Below are positions 11,129 to 23,287 of a stretch of DNA of 64,000 nt, in pieces. The stretch spans positions 264,810-328,809 of the forward strand of contig CAJZBQ010000008.1 in assembly GCA_914767885.1 (NCBI GenBank), read 5' to 3'. This DNA comes from Blepharisma stoltei (Eukaryota > Ciliophora > Heterotrichea > Heterotrichida > Blepharismidae). A model generated the notes under the pieces. That model saw nothing but the letters and a program-made list of their open reading frames with translations, searched no databases and had not been told where the DNA came from. The position numbers and the translations under genes are program-made. Within the stretch, counting starts at the first letter, position 1; the number at the start of each line of letters is the position of its first letter.

Positions 11129-13026
11129 TTACCAGATACTGGTAAAATCAAGTCCGTTAAAAAAATTTCCCCACACATTGCATAATATTACAATTCTCCT
11201 AATATAAGAAGCAGCAGACATATAGATTTCTCCTTTATTATATGAGTAATATGCTTGAGCTGCGCTATAATTGATTACCGAGCTTGCTATTCGTTTCCAT
11301 TTATATTCATCTCCAATATCACTTTCAAAAATCCTCCCATAACACTCAATCAAGTACAATTTCTCTAAATTTACAAATATTTTTCTGGTGTTCTCTTCAA
11401 AATTGTAAGGAATTGTTGAAAAAGAGTCAATATCAGGAGAATAAATAAAAATATTCTTACTTTCATGCCCAGAAACCAAAATATTACCATTAAATATTGT
11501 GCTATTACATAAATAATCTGGATTCGGCATTGGCATTAGCTTTATTCAACGATTTCTTTCTAAGTTCCCCCTCTCTTTAAATTCGAACAATTTTTTTAAA
11601 AAAATTAAATTAAATTTTTCTCAACAAAAAAATTTATAAAGTTGAAAATAAATTTAGCCTGCATTTTTGAATTTTAAAATAATTTATAAAGAATTAATTC
11701 AAAAAATAATCAATCTGGTTTTAAAACTCTTTAACTAGTATTCTAACTTTGTTTTTTCTTTAAATGATTAATAAAATATAATATTTTGTTATTCCTATTG
11801 AAAAATTAATTTAATCTAATTTAAAGGGTTGGAGCACCCAACTTAAAAGGGGAAATAAATCAAATTAGCTGATAAGGGTAAATTTCCATTATAATTTGTT
11901 CCTCCAAAGCAATAAACGCCTTTATTAAAATAAATATATCTTTTAGCTTAGCATCTGCGGTATGAAATATATACTGAAATTTTGACTAATTAATTAAGAA
12001 AGTGTAGCTGATGATCCATAACAATAGGCTCCAAATGGCAGATTCCGAATTTTACAATTTTTACTAACTATTAATGCAAGTCCAGAAGTCGGTTCACGTT
12101 TCCCAAAGCAGAATAATTCGCCATTTGGAAGCTGAGCTATGCATGTCCCACTGTTTAACGACTGAGGAGTCTCCAAAATTTTTACGTTTTCTCTTTCATT
12201 TTCAGTGTCATAAACAGTCAAATAAGTATTTTTTTCGTTGCATTGGCTAGTAAGATAAAGCGAAGTGATTTGGCTATAAGAGTCTTTATATTCTTGGTAT
12301 GCTTGGCTTATTGATTGATGCAATGACAAATTTTCATACAATGAGCAAGTTTTCCTAAACTCTAGCTCTATTTCTGGGCTATTATTTAGTCTATTGAGAA
12401 TTTCGGAGCTTTTAGCTACTAGCTCTTGATTAATTCGTGATAGGTCAGGCAGATTTTGCTCCTGAAAGCTTTGGCTTATAGCGATATCATCTATTTTTTT
12501 GTTGAGATCTTTTAAAGTTGAATTAATTTGCGAACTAAATGAATTTATTTGACTTTCAAATTTAAGCTCTACTTCTTCCCTCCCCCTCCAGTCTTTAAAC
12601 TTTATCTTACTCCTGCCTTTCTTAATGAGTAAAATTGTTTTTACTTACTTAATATTTTTTTTTAAATAAAATGCTAATAATTTATGAATTTATGCTAATA
12701 TTGCAAATTTAATAGGATGGCTAATAATATATAATTTTTTTGCATAAAATTTAATAGAATCGCTATAATAATATATAAATTTTTTTATATAAAGCAATAG
12801 ATTTAAAAAATTGCTCTAATATAAAGGAAGAAGATTTAAGGTTTTTGATTTCATTTTCTAGCTTTGAAATAGAAAAATTCACTTCTGCAAATTTTTCATT
12901 AATTGCTTTATCATTTTCTTCTAATCTTTTTTCTATGTTTAAGAGTCTTTTGCCCAGAAAAGTTTCCAATTTTTCTTCAATAGAGTATTCAATCTTCCTT
13001 TGCATTTCTTCGATTGATTCGAGCAT
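11129..13026 (-). CDS. Coiled-coil + kelch-like protein interrupted by IES-like segments
   Basis: Read on the minus strand: a start at MLESIEEMQRKIEY (an earlier Met near 13190 is possible), a coiled coil to about residue 170, then kelch-like blades (GTCIAQLPNGELFCFG, GVYCFGGTNYNGN, STIFNGNILVSG). TGA serves as Trp in RNRWIKL. Three insertions break it. Removing 12572-12821 and 11939-11996 at their TA repeats restores the frame and matches the paralogue at 19.7 kb. A third, about 11567-11850, lies between SANLI and LERNRW, but every TA junction I tried leaves a stop or shift, so its borders or the gene's integrity are uncertain. Unlike its paralogue it ends after the kelch region at TAA (11129) with no TPR array. 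The beta-propeller suggests a protein-binding role; the partner is unknown. Confidence 0.6.
11567..11850 (-). other. Insertion in the kelch gene, borders unresolved
   Basis: About 280 bp of AT-rich sequence between SANLI and LERNRW codons. The gene-strand ends carry short inverted repeats TAAGTT and AACTTA next to G tracts, so it may be a small terminal-repeat element or IES. Joining at the obvious TAs yields an in-frame TAG. Confidence 0.45.
11939..11996 (-). mobile_element. TA-bounded IES-like segment, 58 bp
   Basis: On the gene strand the frame runs ...ATLS then TAA. Removing the segment between the TA after TTTCT and the TA in AGATAT gives ATLS-YIYFNKGVYCFGG, in frame and matching YSNSSIYCFGG of the paralogue at 19.3 kb. 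Confidence 0.7.
12572..12821 (-). mobile_element. TA-bounded IES-like segment, 250 bp
   Basis: It separates KSSSFI from ELKFESQINSF in the coiled coil. Cutting between TA at 12820-12821 and TA at 12570-12571 joins the two frames exactly (codon phases agree on both sides). The interior is AT-rich with a C/T tract (CCCTCCCCCTCC) at one end. Confidence 0.7.
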
Positions 13027-13265
13027 TGTTAAATATGGGTATTTACTAGATGGCTGACTAAAAGTAAACATATGGTAAAATATGATTTTATGCATAATTT
13101 TAAAAGATCTTCTCAATAGATTTATTTCAGACTGACTATTATGCTGATTAATGCTTTGATATGGCTGACTAATGCTTTGATATAAAGGCATTTCCTCAGG
13201 ATATTTGGTTGGAAATATTTTATTATGAGATCTTTGCTCTGAAAAGTGTAAATAAATTGTCTTAA

Positions 13266-13648
13266 CTCCCCCCCCTCCGTGAGTGAACAAAACCATTAGA
13301 AAAATCGCTATTTTGTGCCCAAAAACCCACCCTCCGTGAGTGAACAAAAATTTTTTTAATAGAAAAATTTTTTATGGAAAAAAATTTGATATATAAGTGA
13401 TAACTATTATAATGAAATCTAGAGCTAATTCTGTTTAATTTTTAACAAATTGCATTTTAAAATATAAAAATTTTATAAATTAAATTAATATTTGCTTTCC
13501 AATTTTTGCAAATTAGGATTTTTTTTAAAATTCGAAGAAAAAAAAAATCCTATAAAATTTATATATAAATCTTTTTAAAAAAAAAAAATTAACCCCCCTC
13601 CGTGAGTGAACAAAATTTTTTTGTTCACTCACGGAGGGGGGGGAGTAA
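13266..13648 (+). mobile_element. Hairpin MITE copy 2
   Basis: A good example of the family: TAA target duplication, left end C-tract-TCCGTGAGTGAACAAAA, a second copy of the CCTCCGTGAGTGAAC motif about 70 bp in, an AT-rich core, and at the right end a near-perfect hairpin of the same motif with its complement around a T run. It lies upstream of the kelch gene. Confidence 0.85.
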
Positions 13649-13994
13649 GAGGAAAAGCGTCTCAATCAAAAAAATGCATCGAATATTATTATTATGCAAA
13701 GCAGTAAGGATTTAATACATTTAATAGCACAATAGAGCGATATCATTATGAAAATATCATCTTGAGTGCCTTAGAAAAGCGTCAATAACTTTAAAACTGG
13801 ATCTTCTTTTGCTTATTGAGAAATCTTTTAAGATCATTTACTTATTTATCTGATTTTTATATAGCAAAATTAAATTTACAAATTCTTTAATTATTCATTA
13901 AAACTTGCTAGTAAATTATATTAAAATCAAATTGCGCACATATTAATTGATTAATTAAGTGTTTTAAACTATTTAAACCAACGTAAAACTCGCT

Positions 13995-14102
13995 CACAGA
14001 GATTTTAAACTAGAAAACATTTTTCTGATATCGAGAAATAATGAGCTAGACTTCAAATTAATTGACTTTGGACTTTCTCGAGAAGTAAAAAAAGTGCTTA
14101 TA
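13995..14102 (+). pseudogene. Protein kinase catalytic-loop fragment
   Basis: One frame reads HRDFKLENIFLISRNN and then LDFKLIDFGLSREVKK before TAA. HRDxKxEN is the catalytic loop and DFG the magnesium-binding motif of Ser/Thr kinases, with the normal spacing. Neither the N-lobe nor a recognisable APE region is present around it: following sequence gives only a faint GAVVPEKLKG-like trace in another frame. It is an isolated exon-sized remnant between two MITE copies. Confidence 0.65.
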
Positions 14103-14231
14103 TAAAGATGTGGGTGCTGTTGTGCCAGAAAAATTAAAAGGATTTATTCAGCATAGGGTGTGTTATATATATTTAGCTTTTCGGAAAATGCCATTTTTTG
14201 GGAGTAAACTAAAAGAAATATTTCTTACTTA

Positions 14232-14623
14232 CTCCCCCCCCCCCCCCTCCGTGAGCGAACAAAACCATTAGAAAAATCGCCATTTTTTGACCAAAAAAAC
14301 CCACCTTCGTGAGTGAACAAAAATTTTTTTAATAGAAAAAATTTTAATGGAAAAAAATTTTGATATATAAGTGATAATTAGTATAATGAAATCTAGAGCT
14401 AATTCTGTTTAATTTTAAACAAATTGCGTTTTAAAACATAAATTTTGCAAATTAAATTAATATTTGCTTCCCAATTTTGCAAATTAGGATTTTTTTAAAT
14501 TTCGAAAAAAAAAAAATTTTTTATAAAATTTATATATAAATTTTTTTTAAAAAAAAAAATTAACCCCCCTCCGTGAGCGAACAAAATTTTTTTGTTCGCT
14601 CACGGAGGGGGGGGGGGGAGTTA
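14232..14623 (+). mobile_element. Hairpin MITE copy 3
   Basis: TTA duplication at both sides, a long C tract at left and matching G tract at right. Motif variant GTGAGCGAAC, with the complementary change in the hairpin arm, so stem pairing is kept. This compensatory variation suggests that the hairpin matters. Confidence 0.85.
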
Positions 14624-14852
14624 ATAATAAAATGGAATCATCTATTTGCAAGGAAAAGTGTAGAATAATATATCAAGGAATGCACTAAATTTTATTGTTA
14701 TGCTAATAAATCCAAGCCCAGCAGAAAGAATTAGTACAAATGATGCTTTGAAGCATTTTTGATTTAAAAATGCAAGGAGAGCTTCAAATGATAGCTCGCT
14801 TTGCTATAATAGAAATAAATAAATAATTTTATTTCATTATGGATAAGTTGTA

Positions 14853-15207
14853 CTCCCCCCCTCCGTGAGTGAACAAAACCATTAGAAAAATCGCTATTTT
14901 AGTCCAGTGAATAAAAATTTTTTAATAGAAAAATTTTTTATGGGAAAAAATTTTGATATATAAGTGATAACTATTATCATGAAATCTCGAGCTAATTCTG
15001 TTTAATTTTAAACAAATTGCGTTTTTAAAACATAAATTTACAAATTAAATTAATATTTGCTTTCCAATTTTCGAGAAGTGGGATTTTTTTAAAATTTTGA
15101 AGAAAATCTTTCTATAAAATTTATAAATAAATTTTTTAAAACAAAAAATTAACCCCCCCTCCGTGAGTGAACAAAATTTTTTTGTTCACTCACGGAGGGG
15201 GGGGAGT
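14853..15207 (+). mobile_element. Hairpin MITE copy 4
   Basis: Flanked by TA at left and TAA at right, with the same end structure and core as copies 2 and 3. A small internal deletion removes most of the second subterminal motif. It lies just upstream of the protease pseudogene. Confidence 0.85.
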
Positions 15208-15679
15208 AAGTCTATTTAAGATTATTAAATATAAAATACCAGAATTCGAAAAAGTTTTTATCATTACTTTGCAAAGAAATGCAAAAATTGTTTAATTATG
15301 ATAAATTTTGATAAAAATTGTATTTTTCTTATGATGTCATCATAGCTTCCATTACGCAGAAAAATTGGTGAAAATATAATTCAAAATGGACAATCTATTA
15401 AGTTCACCAAAGACTAAAGAGAGCTCCAACACTCTAAAGCTAGCCATTTTCGGATCATTAATTGGCTTAGTTTACATTGCTGGGGTATTCATGGTGTTCT
15501 CCGGCCCAAAAGTTTCAAGCTCTGCCATGTCTCAGTTTGAAGTCGAGGAGCAAGAGTTCAAGAACTACATCAATAGATATAGCAAATCTTACAATCTTGA
15601 CCAATACCTTGAGAGATTCAGAGTTTTCAGAGACAACCTTGGATTCATTAGATCTCAAAACTCCTTACTCACTTTCTTT

Positions 15680-15847
15680 TAAATTGGGACAAAAATATCC
15701 ATGATTTTTCATAAAATATTTTTATAATTAATTAATTAAAAGGGTTTATTAAAATAATCATAGCTAAATTTTTGATTTTGGTAGCATTAAATTCGAAATC
15801 AATATGTTTTATTTTCAGAGATTAATCAAAAAACGGAATTTGTCCAA
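15680..15847 (+). mobile_element. TA-bounded IES-like segment, 168 bp
   Basis: It starts at the TA of an in-frame TAA after NSLLTFF and ends before the TA of TATTTTGCTTCAGG. Excision gives NSLLTFF-YFASGGSGNTWVLG in frame, the expected propeptide sequence. The interior is AT-rich. Confidence 0.65.
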
Positions 15848-16469
15848 TATTTTGCTTCAGGTGGGTCAGGAAACACCTGGGTTCTTGGAGTTAACCAATT
15901 CACTGATTTAACACCTCAAGAATTCAAGGCCAAATACCTTCAACCCAAAATCCAAGTCCCAGCTGCCAACTTACAAGCAGCAGAAATTCCTTTTGTTGGT
16001 ACAGTTCCAGCCGCTATTGATTGGAGAGCTCAAGGAGCAGTCACCCCAGTTGGTACCGAAGGAAACTGCTCTTGTGACTACGCCTTCGCTGCTGTGGGAG
16101 CTGTTGAAGGAATTTGGAAAATTTCTGGAAATACCTTGACTGTCCTTTCAGTGCAAGAAATCATAGACTGCTCCACTGGCTTTTATAGCAATATAGGCTG
16201 TAGTGGAGGATATGTTGACTACGTCTATCAATTTATTCAAATGAAAGGAATCACCTCAGCCTAGATCTACCCATATATCGAAAATGAAGGAAATTGCAAT
16301 GAGGATGCTGCAGGAAGAGAAATTCTTACAATCAGTGGATTCAACCTAGTAGCATCAAGTAATCCAACAAATCTCCTATTTCAAGTCGCAACTCAGCCTG
16401 TTTCAGTCTATGTAGAGGCAAATAATTATGTCTGGCAATATTACAAAGGAGGAGTCATCACTAAATCCT

Positions 16470-16528
16470 TAATAAATAATCAATTTTTTTATTATAAAAA
16501 ATCAATTAAATCTTTATATAAAAATTAT
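16470..16528 (+). other. Short AT-rich insertion in the protease gene
   Basis: About 60 bp of A/T between GGVITKS and [11 protein letters not shown]. It has TA at both sides and the size of a short IES, but any TA junction leaves TAG before the Asn codon. No GT start is present, so it is not an ordinary 15-nt intron. Confidence 0.45.
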
Positions 16529-16530
16529 AG

Positions 16531-16716
<186 letters not shown>

Positions 16717-16719
16717 TAA

Positions 16720-17366
16720 GATTAATTTCTTTAAGAAAATCTAAATTATTGGTTTCTATTTATTTAATGATATTTTTCGTTGTAAAATAATATGTTTAGA
16801 TCACCTTGCTATCTAATTTTAATCACAGCCGATTTCTCCATAGGATGATTCTGATTCCTAAAGCAAGATTCTTCAACATATAACTCAATAAAAAGCAAAA
16901 TCGCCAAGAAAGAGATGAAACCTTAGATGAAATTAAAATAAAAATAAATATAATACAGGATAATTTTATGCAGCGCTGGGTTTTAGTATTTGCTATTTTA
17001 TACTATTTTAAGCATTTTTTGATTTTTTTAGCAAATTATAGGCAAATGGTATCAAAAATAATCAAATTATGCTAAAAATAAAATATAAACCACAGCCACT
17101 ATTTACAATTCATGTTGAAAGCTCCTCCTAAAGAAGCTCCTGAACATACTATAAAAATAATAGAAGAAGTCAACATTGATGGATCAAGGGAAATGTTTAA
17201 CTCCAAAAATGAAATGCTACTGACTCCAACTTAAGAGGAAAATATATAGTCAAATATCTCGGCTTTATCAGAAGCCCTAACATTTGTCCAATTTCTTTAC
17301 AAAAATCGTTACCTGCTATTTATCTAATTATTATAATGATAATCTACTATAACTAATTTTTTATTC
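16720..17366. other. Intergenic between converging genes
   Basis: About 650 bp of AT-rich sequence between the protease remnant and the convergent kelch-TPR gene. It contains one 40-codon open frame (17112-17234), listed separately, and nothing else I can identify. Confidence 0.4.
17112..17234 (+). CDS. Possible 40-residue ORF, unknown
   Basis: It starts MLKAPPKEAPEHTIKIIEE and ends TPT-TAA, with rather ordinary codon use. I do not recognise it. It may be a short protein or the leftover exon of a lost gene. Confidence 0.25.
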   Translation: MLKAPPKEAPEHTIKIIEEVNIDGSREMFNSKNEMLLTPT

Positions 17367-19694
17367 TTATTTCTGCATTTTTTGGAGTAGTTCAATACGG
17401 TCTCGACCTAATACATCATTAATAAAATTGATATCTTTTTCAGAAAGTTTTCATTCATTCCCAGTGAAAGCGCAACCTTCTTGATTTTCTTGCATCAAAT
17501 TATAAGCCCTATTAAAGTCCTGCAAAGCTGCTGCTTCTTGTCTGAGTTTAATAAATACTCTAGCTCGGTTGCATAAATGCAAAGGATTATTGGATTCAAG
17601 CTTTATTGCCTCATCATAGCATTGCATTGCTTCTTGATATCTCTCTAAAACATAAAGAGTATTGCTTTTATCATTATAATACTTGGCATTATTTGGATTG
17701 ATTTTGATTGCTTTGTCATAGCTTTCTAATGCATCTGGATATCTTCCTAATTCATTTAAAGCACATCCTTTATTATGGTAGAAACGTTCATCGTTTGAAA
17801 AAAGTTTAATTGATTCATCATAGCATTCTACTGCTTCGGAATCTCTTCCTAATTTTTGAAGAGAAATTCCTTTATAATAGTAAAAATCAGCATTGCTTGG
17901 ATTGAGCTTGATTGCTTCGTCATAACATTCGATTACATCTAGATATTTTTTTAATTCGTAAAAAGCATTGCCTTTTTTACTGTAAAAATCAACATTGTTT
18001 GGACTGAGTTTGATTGCTTCATCATAGCATTCGATTGAATCTAAATATCTTTTTAATTCGTAAAAAGCATTGCCTTTTTTATTGTAAAACAAAGCATTAT
18101 TTGGGATGAGCTTGATTGCTTTGTCATAGCATTCGATTGCATCTAGATATCTTCCTAAATAATAAAAAGCGTTGCCTTTTTTATTGTAAAAAAAGACATT
18201 TTTTGGGTTGAGTTTGATTGCTTGGTCATAGCATTCGATTGCATCTAGATATCTTTCTAAATCATAAAAAGAGTTGCCTTTTTTATTGTAAAACAATGCG
18301 TTATTTGGATTGATTTTGATTGCTTCGTCATAGCATTGGATTGCTTCTAGATATCTTCCTAAATAATAAAAAGCGTTGCCTTTTTTATTGTAAAAAAAGA
18401 CATTTTTTGGGTTGAGTTTGATTGCTTGGTCATAGCATTCGATTGCATCTAGATATCTTTCTAAATCATAAAAAGAGTTGCCTTTTTTATTGTAAAACAA
18501 TGCGTTATTTGGATTGATTTTGATTGCTTCGTCATAGCATTGGATTGCTTCTAGATATCTTCCTAAATGATAAAAAGCATCGCCTTTGTTTTCATAAAAA
18601 CCAGCATTCTTTGGATTGATTTTGATTGATTCGTTACAGCATTCGATTGCTTCTAGATTTTCTCCTAAAGCCTTTAGAGTATTGCCTGTTAGACTTCATT
18701 CATCTAAATAATAAGGTTCGAGCTTAAAACTCTGGTTATTGCATTTTCTTGCTTCAATTGTTTTACCTGCTCTTCTAAGTCAGACATGCTTATTACAGTA
18801 AGTAACATCAATAATGACTTTTTGATCTAAATTAAAAAAATAATATTCTCTGCTCGATTTAGAAACAGTTGAGATGTATATTCCTCCTTTATTATATGAA
18901 CAATAAACTTGAAGAGGATTGCAATTAATTGTTGATTTTCCTACTCGTCACCAATTCATGCAACTTCCAATATCGCTTTCATAGATTGATCCATAAGGAC
19001 ATTCAATCAAATATAATCTATCTGCATTTATCAGGATCTTTCTTTTACCATATACAAATTCATAAGGAATCGTCGAGAAAGAGTCAATATCAATTGAGTA
19101 TAACCAAAGATTTCTATTTTTAATTCCAGAAATCAAAATGTTTCCATTAAATACTATAGTATGGCATTCAGAGTCAGCTTGCGGCATCGGAGTTAATTGA
19201 ATTCATCGATTTCGATCCAAATCAAATCTACTAGATAGAGTTAAATAACCTTGATTATATCCTCCAAAGCAATAGATGCTGCTGTTGGAATAAATACATG
19301 ATGAGTATAAGCAAGGAGTTCCAGATGGTAGCCAATCGATTCCACCATCCGAATCAATCAGCACTGTAATTCCAGAAGGTGGAAAATAATCACTTCCGCC
19401 AAAACAGAATAGCTTGCCATTTGGAAGTTGAGTTATGCAAGTGCTCGAGTCTAGTGGTCTCACAGTCTCCAAGTTTTTGACTTCTTCTTGGGTTTCAGTG
19501 TTATAAATAATTAAATTAATTTTGTTGTATTTATCTTTTGTAATCGCATAAAGAGATGCTTTTTGTTGATAAGCTTTAAGATAGTCTTGGTAAGCTTGCA
19601 TTAGTGGTGAATCATAAAGACTAGAATTGATCTGATATGCTAAACAATGAGTTACCAGGAAGACTGTCCATATCATACTGCATCTTGCTCTCAT
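17367..19694 (-). CDS. Kelch-like + TPR fusion protein
   Basis: A single 775-residue frame on the minus strand once TGA is Trp (for example RNRWIQLTP, MNWWRVG, HVWLRRA). Residues 1-20 (MRARCSMIWTVFLVTHCLA) resemble a signal peptide, but may be chance sequence after a 5' truncation, because the paralogue at 13 kb has a coiled coil there. Residues about 50-260 form kelch-like blades (ITQLPNGKLFCFGG, IYCFGGYNQGYL, IVFNGNILISG). From about 300 to 750 there are about 13 TPR units of the FYNKKGNSFYDLERYLDAIE type. The C-terminus is KDINFINDVLGRDRIELLQK. In-frame TAA lies just before the chosen ATG. Two TPR pairs are exact copies (see repeat at 18171). The domain mix suggests a scaffold protein. Confidence 0.8.
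18171..18578 (-). repeat. Exact 204-bp tandem duplication inside TPR array
   Basis: The sequence at 18171-18374 recurs at 18375-18578 with no difference that I can see; the copies diverge only beyond, at AAATGAT against AAATAAT. The period of 204 bp equals two 34-residue TPR units, so frame and fold are kept. It indicates very recent unequal crossing-over. Confidence 0.85.
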
Positions 19695-20584
19695 GCATTA
19701 TTCAGCTTGCGTGTGATATGTCTAAAAGTCAGCCTCCTCGGATGGATTGAGCAAATAAACCCTAAGCCTTCAAAATGCCTTGGATCAGGTTAGGAGGCTA
19801 TTCACTCCTTCTCATTGCATGTCTGATGTTCCTGGATAAAGATTTTCTAGGAAACTGAACCTTAGGGGAGGAAATATTGCTCTCTAAATTTAATATGCGT
19901 GCCGCTTTACTATTTTCAAATTTTTGATGGGACTCTTTTACGATTCTACACCTTATTGAATAGGAGTCTATCAGATACATTTGAAGCATTTTTTAAAAGA
20001 AATCCAATTTGCTATAATTTTATTCAGACAATAGAAAGAAGATTACCCGAAGTATCAACTGATCTTAAAAATATTCTTTTTGTTAAAAAAAAGAGTCTAA
20101 AATAAAAGAATCTATTTGTAAAGGCGAATATAAATTAATTTCCAGCTTTAATGATAAGCAAGTCTTATGCTTATTTGATGAACAGTGGTATGATTGCAAC
20201 AGCAAAGAAGCAAAACAACTACTAAAAGGACAGTTGAATTTCGTTTGCCCAACAACTTTGGTTTATTTGAGACTGAAAAAATCTTTGATGGATCACGATA
20301 TTAAAATAACATCTGAGAAAAGCCAAAGAGTACAAAAATTGCTATCTGATAATAGAGTAAAAGAACTTTACAGCAGAAACGCTTCAGCAGAGCGTACAGC
20401 TCCCTCTTCTAAAAATTGGTTTAAATCTCCTGATCCATTTCCAAGTGCGTTCAATCATAAAGCGTCTGGTACAGAATCAAAAATATTAGAAAGTGATGAA
20501 TATATATATGTACTTACTACTCATTCAATAAGCCCTTTTAAATCAAATATAATTCCCAAAATTTTAATAAGTGCAGAATATTAA

Positions 20585-21660
20585 TTTTTATTATAGAGTT
20601 TTAATGCATTTCTCTATTTTATATAGAGGAGTTAAATAAATTAGAATTTATTATTTTACTACGAATATGCAAATTCATGCGAAATAATATATAATAGCGA
20701 AAATCACAAAGAAATATAGTAGATTAAAATATTCGGAGATCCAAACCTTATCAAAAATGGCTAACGATTTTTAATAACTTGAAACAGCAAATAAATCATA
20801 TGTAGGAATAGGTTTTTAAAATATCCAATGCGCTATATAGCTTATGCTTTCTTATTGCATTCAATTGACCTTACTTAACTTATTTTATTACAATTTCGGC
20901 TGCAGCTTTATTGGTATTAGAGTTACCAAGGGTTCATCCGCTCACTAGGGAGAATTTGAATGAACTGGGGCAATGAATTCGTTTGGGAACTTAGCTCAAC
21001 ACCATCTTGCTTCTAGTTCAATTCCTGATGCTATAGCCATCTATAGTTAGTTCTGTGTCGCCGTCTCCTTGGCTAGGGGCTCTAATAATGAGTAGGCTGA
21101 CTATGGACTTCTTTAGTTTGCTGCTGGGCAGAACGAAGGCTATTAACAATAAAATCTCAAAAAATGGAATTTCTAGTTCTCTTGGCAGAAAGGAAATGCC
21201 TGATACCCTAAGCATAACTCTCCATTTCATACTAAAATAGTCCCGATTGGCTTAGGAATTGTCTGTAAGCTTGGTGGGCCATTCTTTTCCTCCAGGTAAA
21301 ATCCACTCTGAAAGAAAACTAGGGATAAGCTCTCTTCGTTGCCAGTGCTGCTTACCAGTATAGCTGTCTATTTGTAGGTTGGAAAAACTTTTGCCTGGTA
21401 TAATTAAATATGAGTCTTGCCCAGGGATGGTCTCCCTGATGCAGCTTCGAGTATATATTTAATTATATATTCAATTAGCCAATTATTTAAATCTTAATTG
21501 GATTTAATTGGCAAGATATTCATGCTTTCAATAATTTTATAAATAAAAAAATCAAAAAATTTCCATATAATATTAGAAATAATTGAAAATACTTTCTTGT
21601 TTTTATAAAAGTTATCTTGTAGAATGATATATATACGCTCTTGCTATAAAAGGAGAGATT
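20585..21660. other. Insertion of about 1.1 kb in USP copy A
   Basis: No homology to the sister gene between the Ser-rich region and the coiled coil. Its middle (about 20930-21460) is G/C-richer and unlike the AT-rich edges, as in the other suspected retroelement fragments. Two open frames on opposite strands there (around 21018-21240) mirror each other and I do not believe either. Confidence 0.45.
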
Positions 21661-22147
21661 AAGTCGATAGGAAATCAGTTTGACAAAAATACTGGATGTG
21701 ACACTGAAAAAGACGATTTGAAGATAAAAATATTAATTGAAAAGTCCTTAGCTGACGTAGAGGCAAGATTAAGAAAAGAATTTGAAAGGAAACTCCAGAA
21801 AAATTTAGAAATATATAGCCATGAAGAGTCTTTAAGATATCAGCAAGCCAATAAAGCCAAAGAAGATTTATTAAACTTTATAGATCCCGAGGCAATTATT
21901 GAGAAAGCAAGAAAAAGAGCATATGGCGATCTAGTATCAATTAATAATCAAAGCTATGAACAGTTTTATAATGTGTATATAAAACCATTGGATGAAAAAT
22001 TCAAAAATTTTGATTCTAAATTAAAACAATTTGATATCACAAAGAATAATATAGATCCAGAGGCAATTATCGAGGAAGCAAGAAAAAGAGCACATGACGA
22101 CCTAGTATCAACTATTGATCAAAATTATAAACAATTATATAATTTGT

Positions 22148-22591
22148 ATATATGGTTTAAGCTAATATCATGATAGAGTGCTTTCTTTAATTGGAATATT
22201 ATTTTCCAGCAATGACTGGTTGAAAGTAAATTTTATGTTTTAAAGCGCAAGCTTTTTAAAATTAAACTAAATTAACTAGAGATTTATATACTACTTATCG
22301 TTATATAAAAAATATTTTATAATAAATTTTTAGATTAAATAATTTTTATCAATCACGTGGAGTTTATCTGAAAAAATAACCGTTTTTCAATGGTTTTGTT
22401 TACTCAAAATGGGAGGAACAGAAAAATATTAGAAGAAGAAACAAATTGTTTGTCGGCAAAGTTTACTAAAACCTGAGGTCCCATTTCTAATGATAAAGGT
22501 GCCTTTTTCACATCTCAAGAAAGGAGCTGACACGCTTTATAGAGAGTAGGCCTCGGAGTCCAGCTTCCGATGAATATAGTCATGCCTAAGA
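22148..22591 (+). mobile_element. IES-like insertion with decayed MITE end
   Basis: The coiled coil breaks after QLYNLYI and resumes with YQEIKSSSAIDLK. Joining TA at about 22148 to TA near 22592 keeps frame. Inside, at 22375-22420, lies a worn reverse-orientation copy of the MITE end (AACCGTTTTTCAATGGTTTTG then GGGAGG). Confidence 0.5.
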
Positions 22592-23287
22592 TATATCAAG
22601 AAATAAAATCAAGTTCTGCAATTGATTTAAAAATACTGCAAGAGTCTAACCAAAATACTGAATGCAAGCTTGCTGAATTGGAAAATTATTTGAAACCTAA
22701 AATTGGTATGCTTAATCTTAAATATGACAATTTGGATTCTTCTTTCACAAGCAAACTGGAACAAATTAACCAGAAATTTATAAATATTCCAAGTAAGCAA
22801 CAAATCGATGAGACTTTAGCGGGTCTCCAAACTAAAATTGAGAGCTGAAATAAAGAAACAGAAAAAAAACTAAAGGATTGGGAAGCCTTATCATCAGCTG
22901 ACAAAAAATTCAATAAAGAGAAAATTGATAGCTTTGAAAATAAGATACAGCAATTAGAACATAAAAAAAATGCCAAAATTACAGTCGAATTCGACTATTC
23001 TCAAATTGTGCCTAGTAACCAACCTATAATATCTCCTCAGCCAAAGATCCTTCCTCTAAATTTGGTTAAAGATCTCTTAAATGATCCAGAAATTCAAGCC
23101 GAAGCCCCATGTATTAGTAGCCAACAAGAAGCTCCAAGGTTAAAAGCGGATCACAGCAAAGCTTTCAGCAAATCTGGGTTGCCTAATATGTGAAATACTA
23201 GCTATATGAATTCTCTTATTCAAATCTTAGCAAGCGCTACTGAATTTGCGGAGTTTATAAAGAATTGCTCCTCTGATAAATTACTGA

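Noticed and set aside
14229-14260. C-tract runs as a G-quadruplex regulatory site
   Set aside because: Each occurs only as a MITE terminus and varies in length between copies; explained by the element.
16262-16264. UAG in the protease as a sense codon
   Set aside because: TAG ends other genes cleanly (for example 7862, 31731 and 43462), so reassignment is unlikely; treated as a nonsense mutation.
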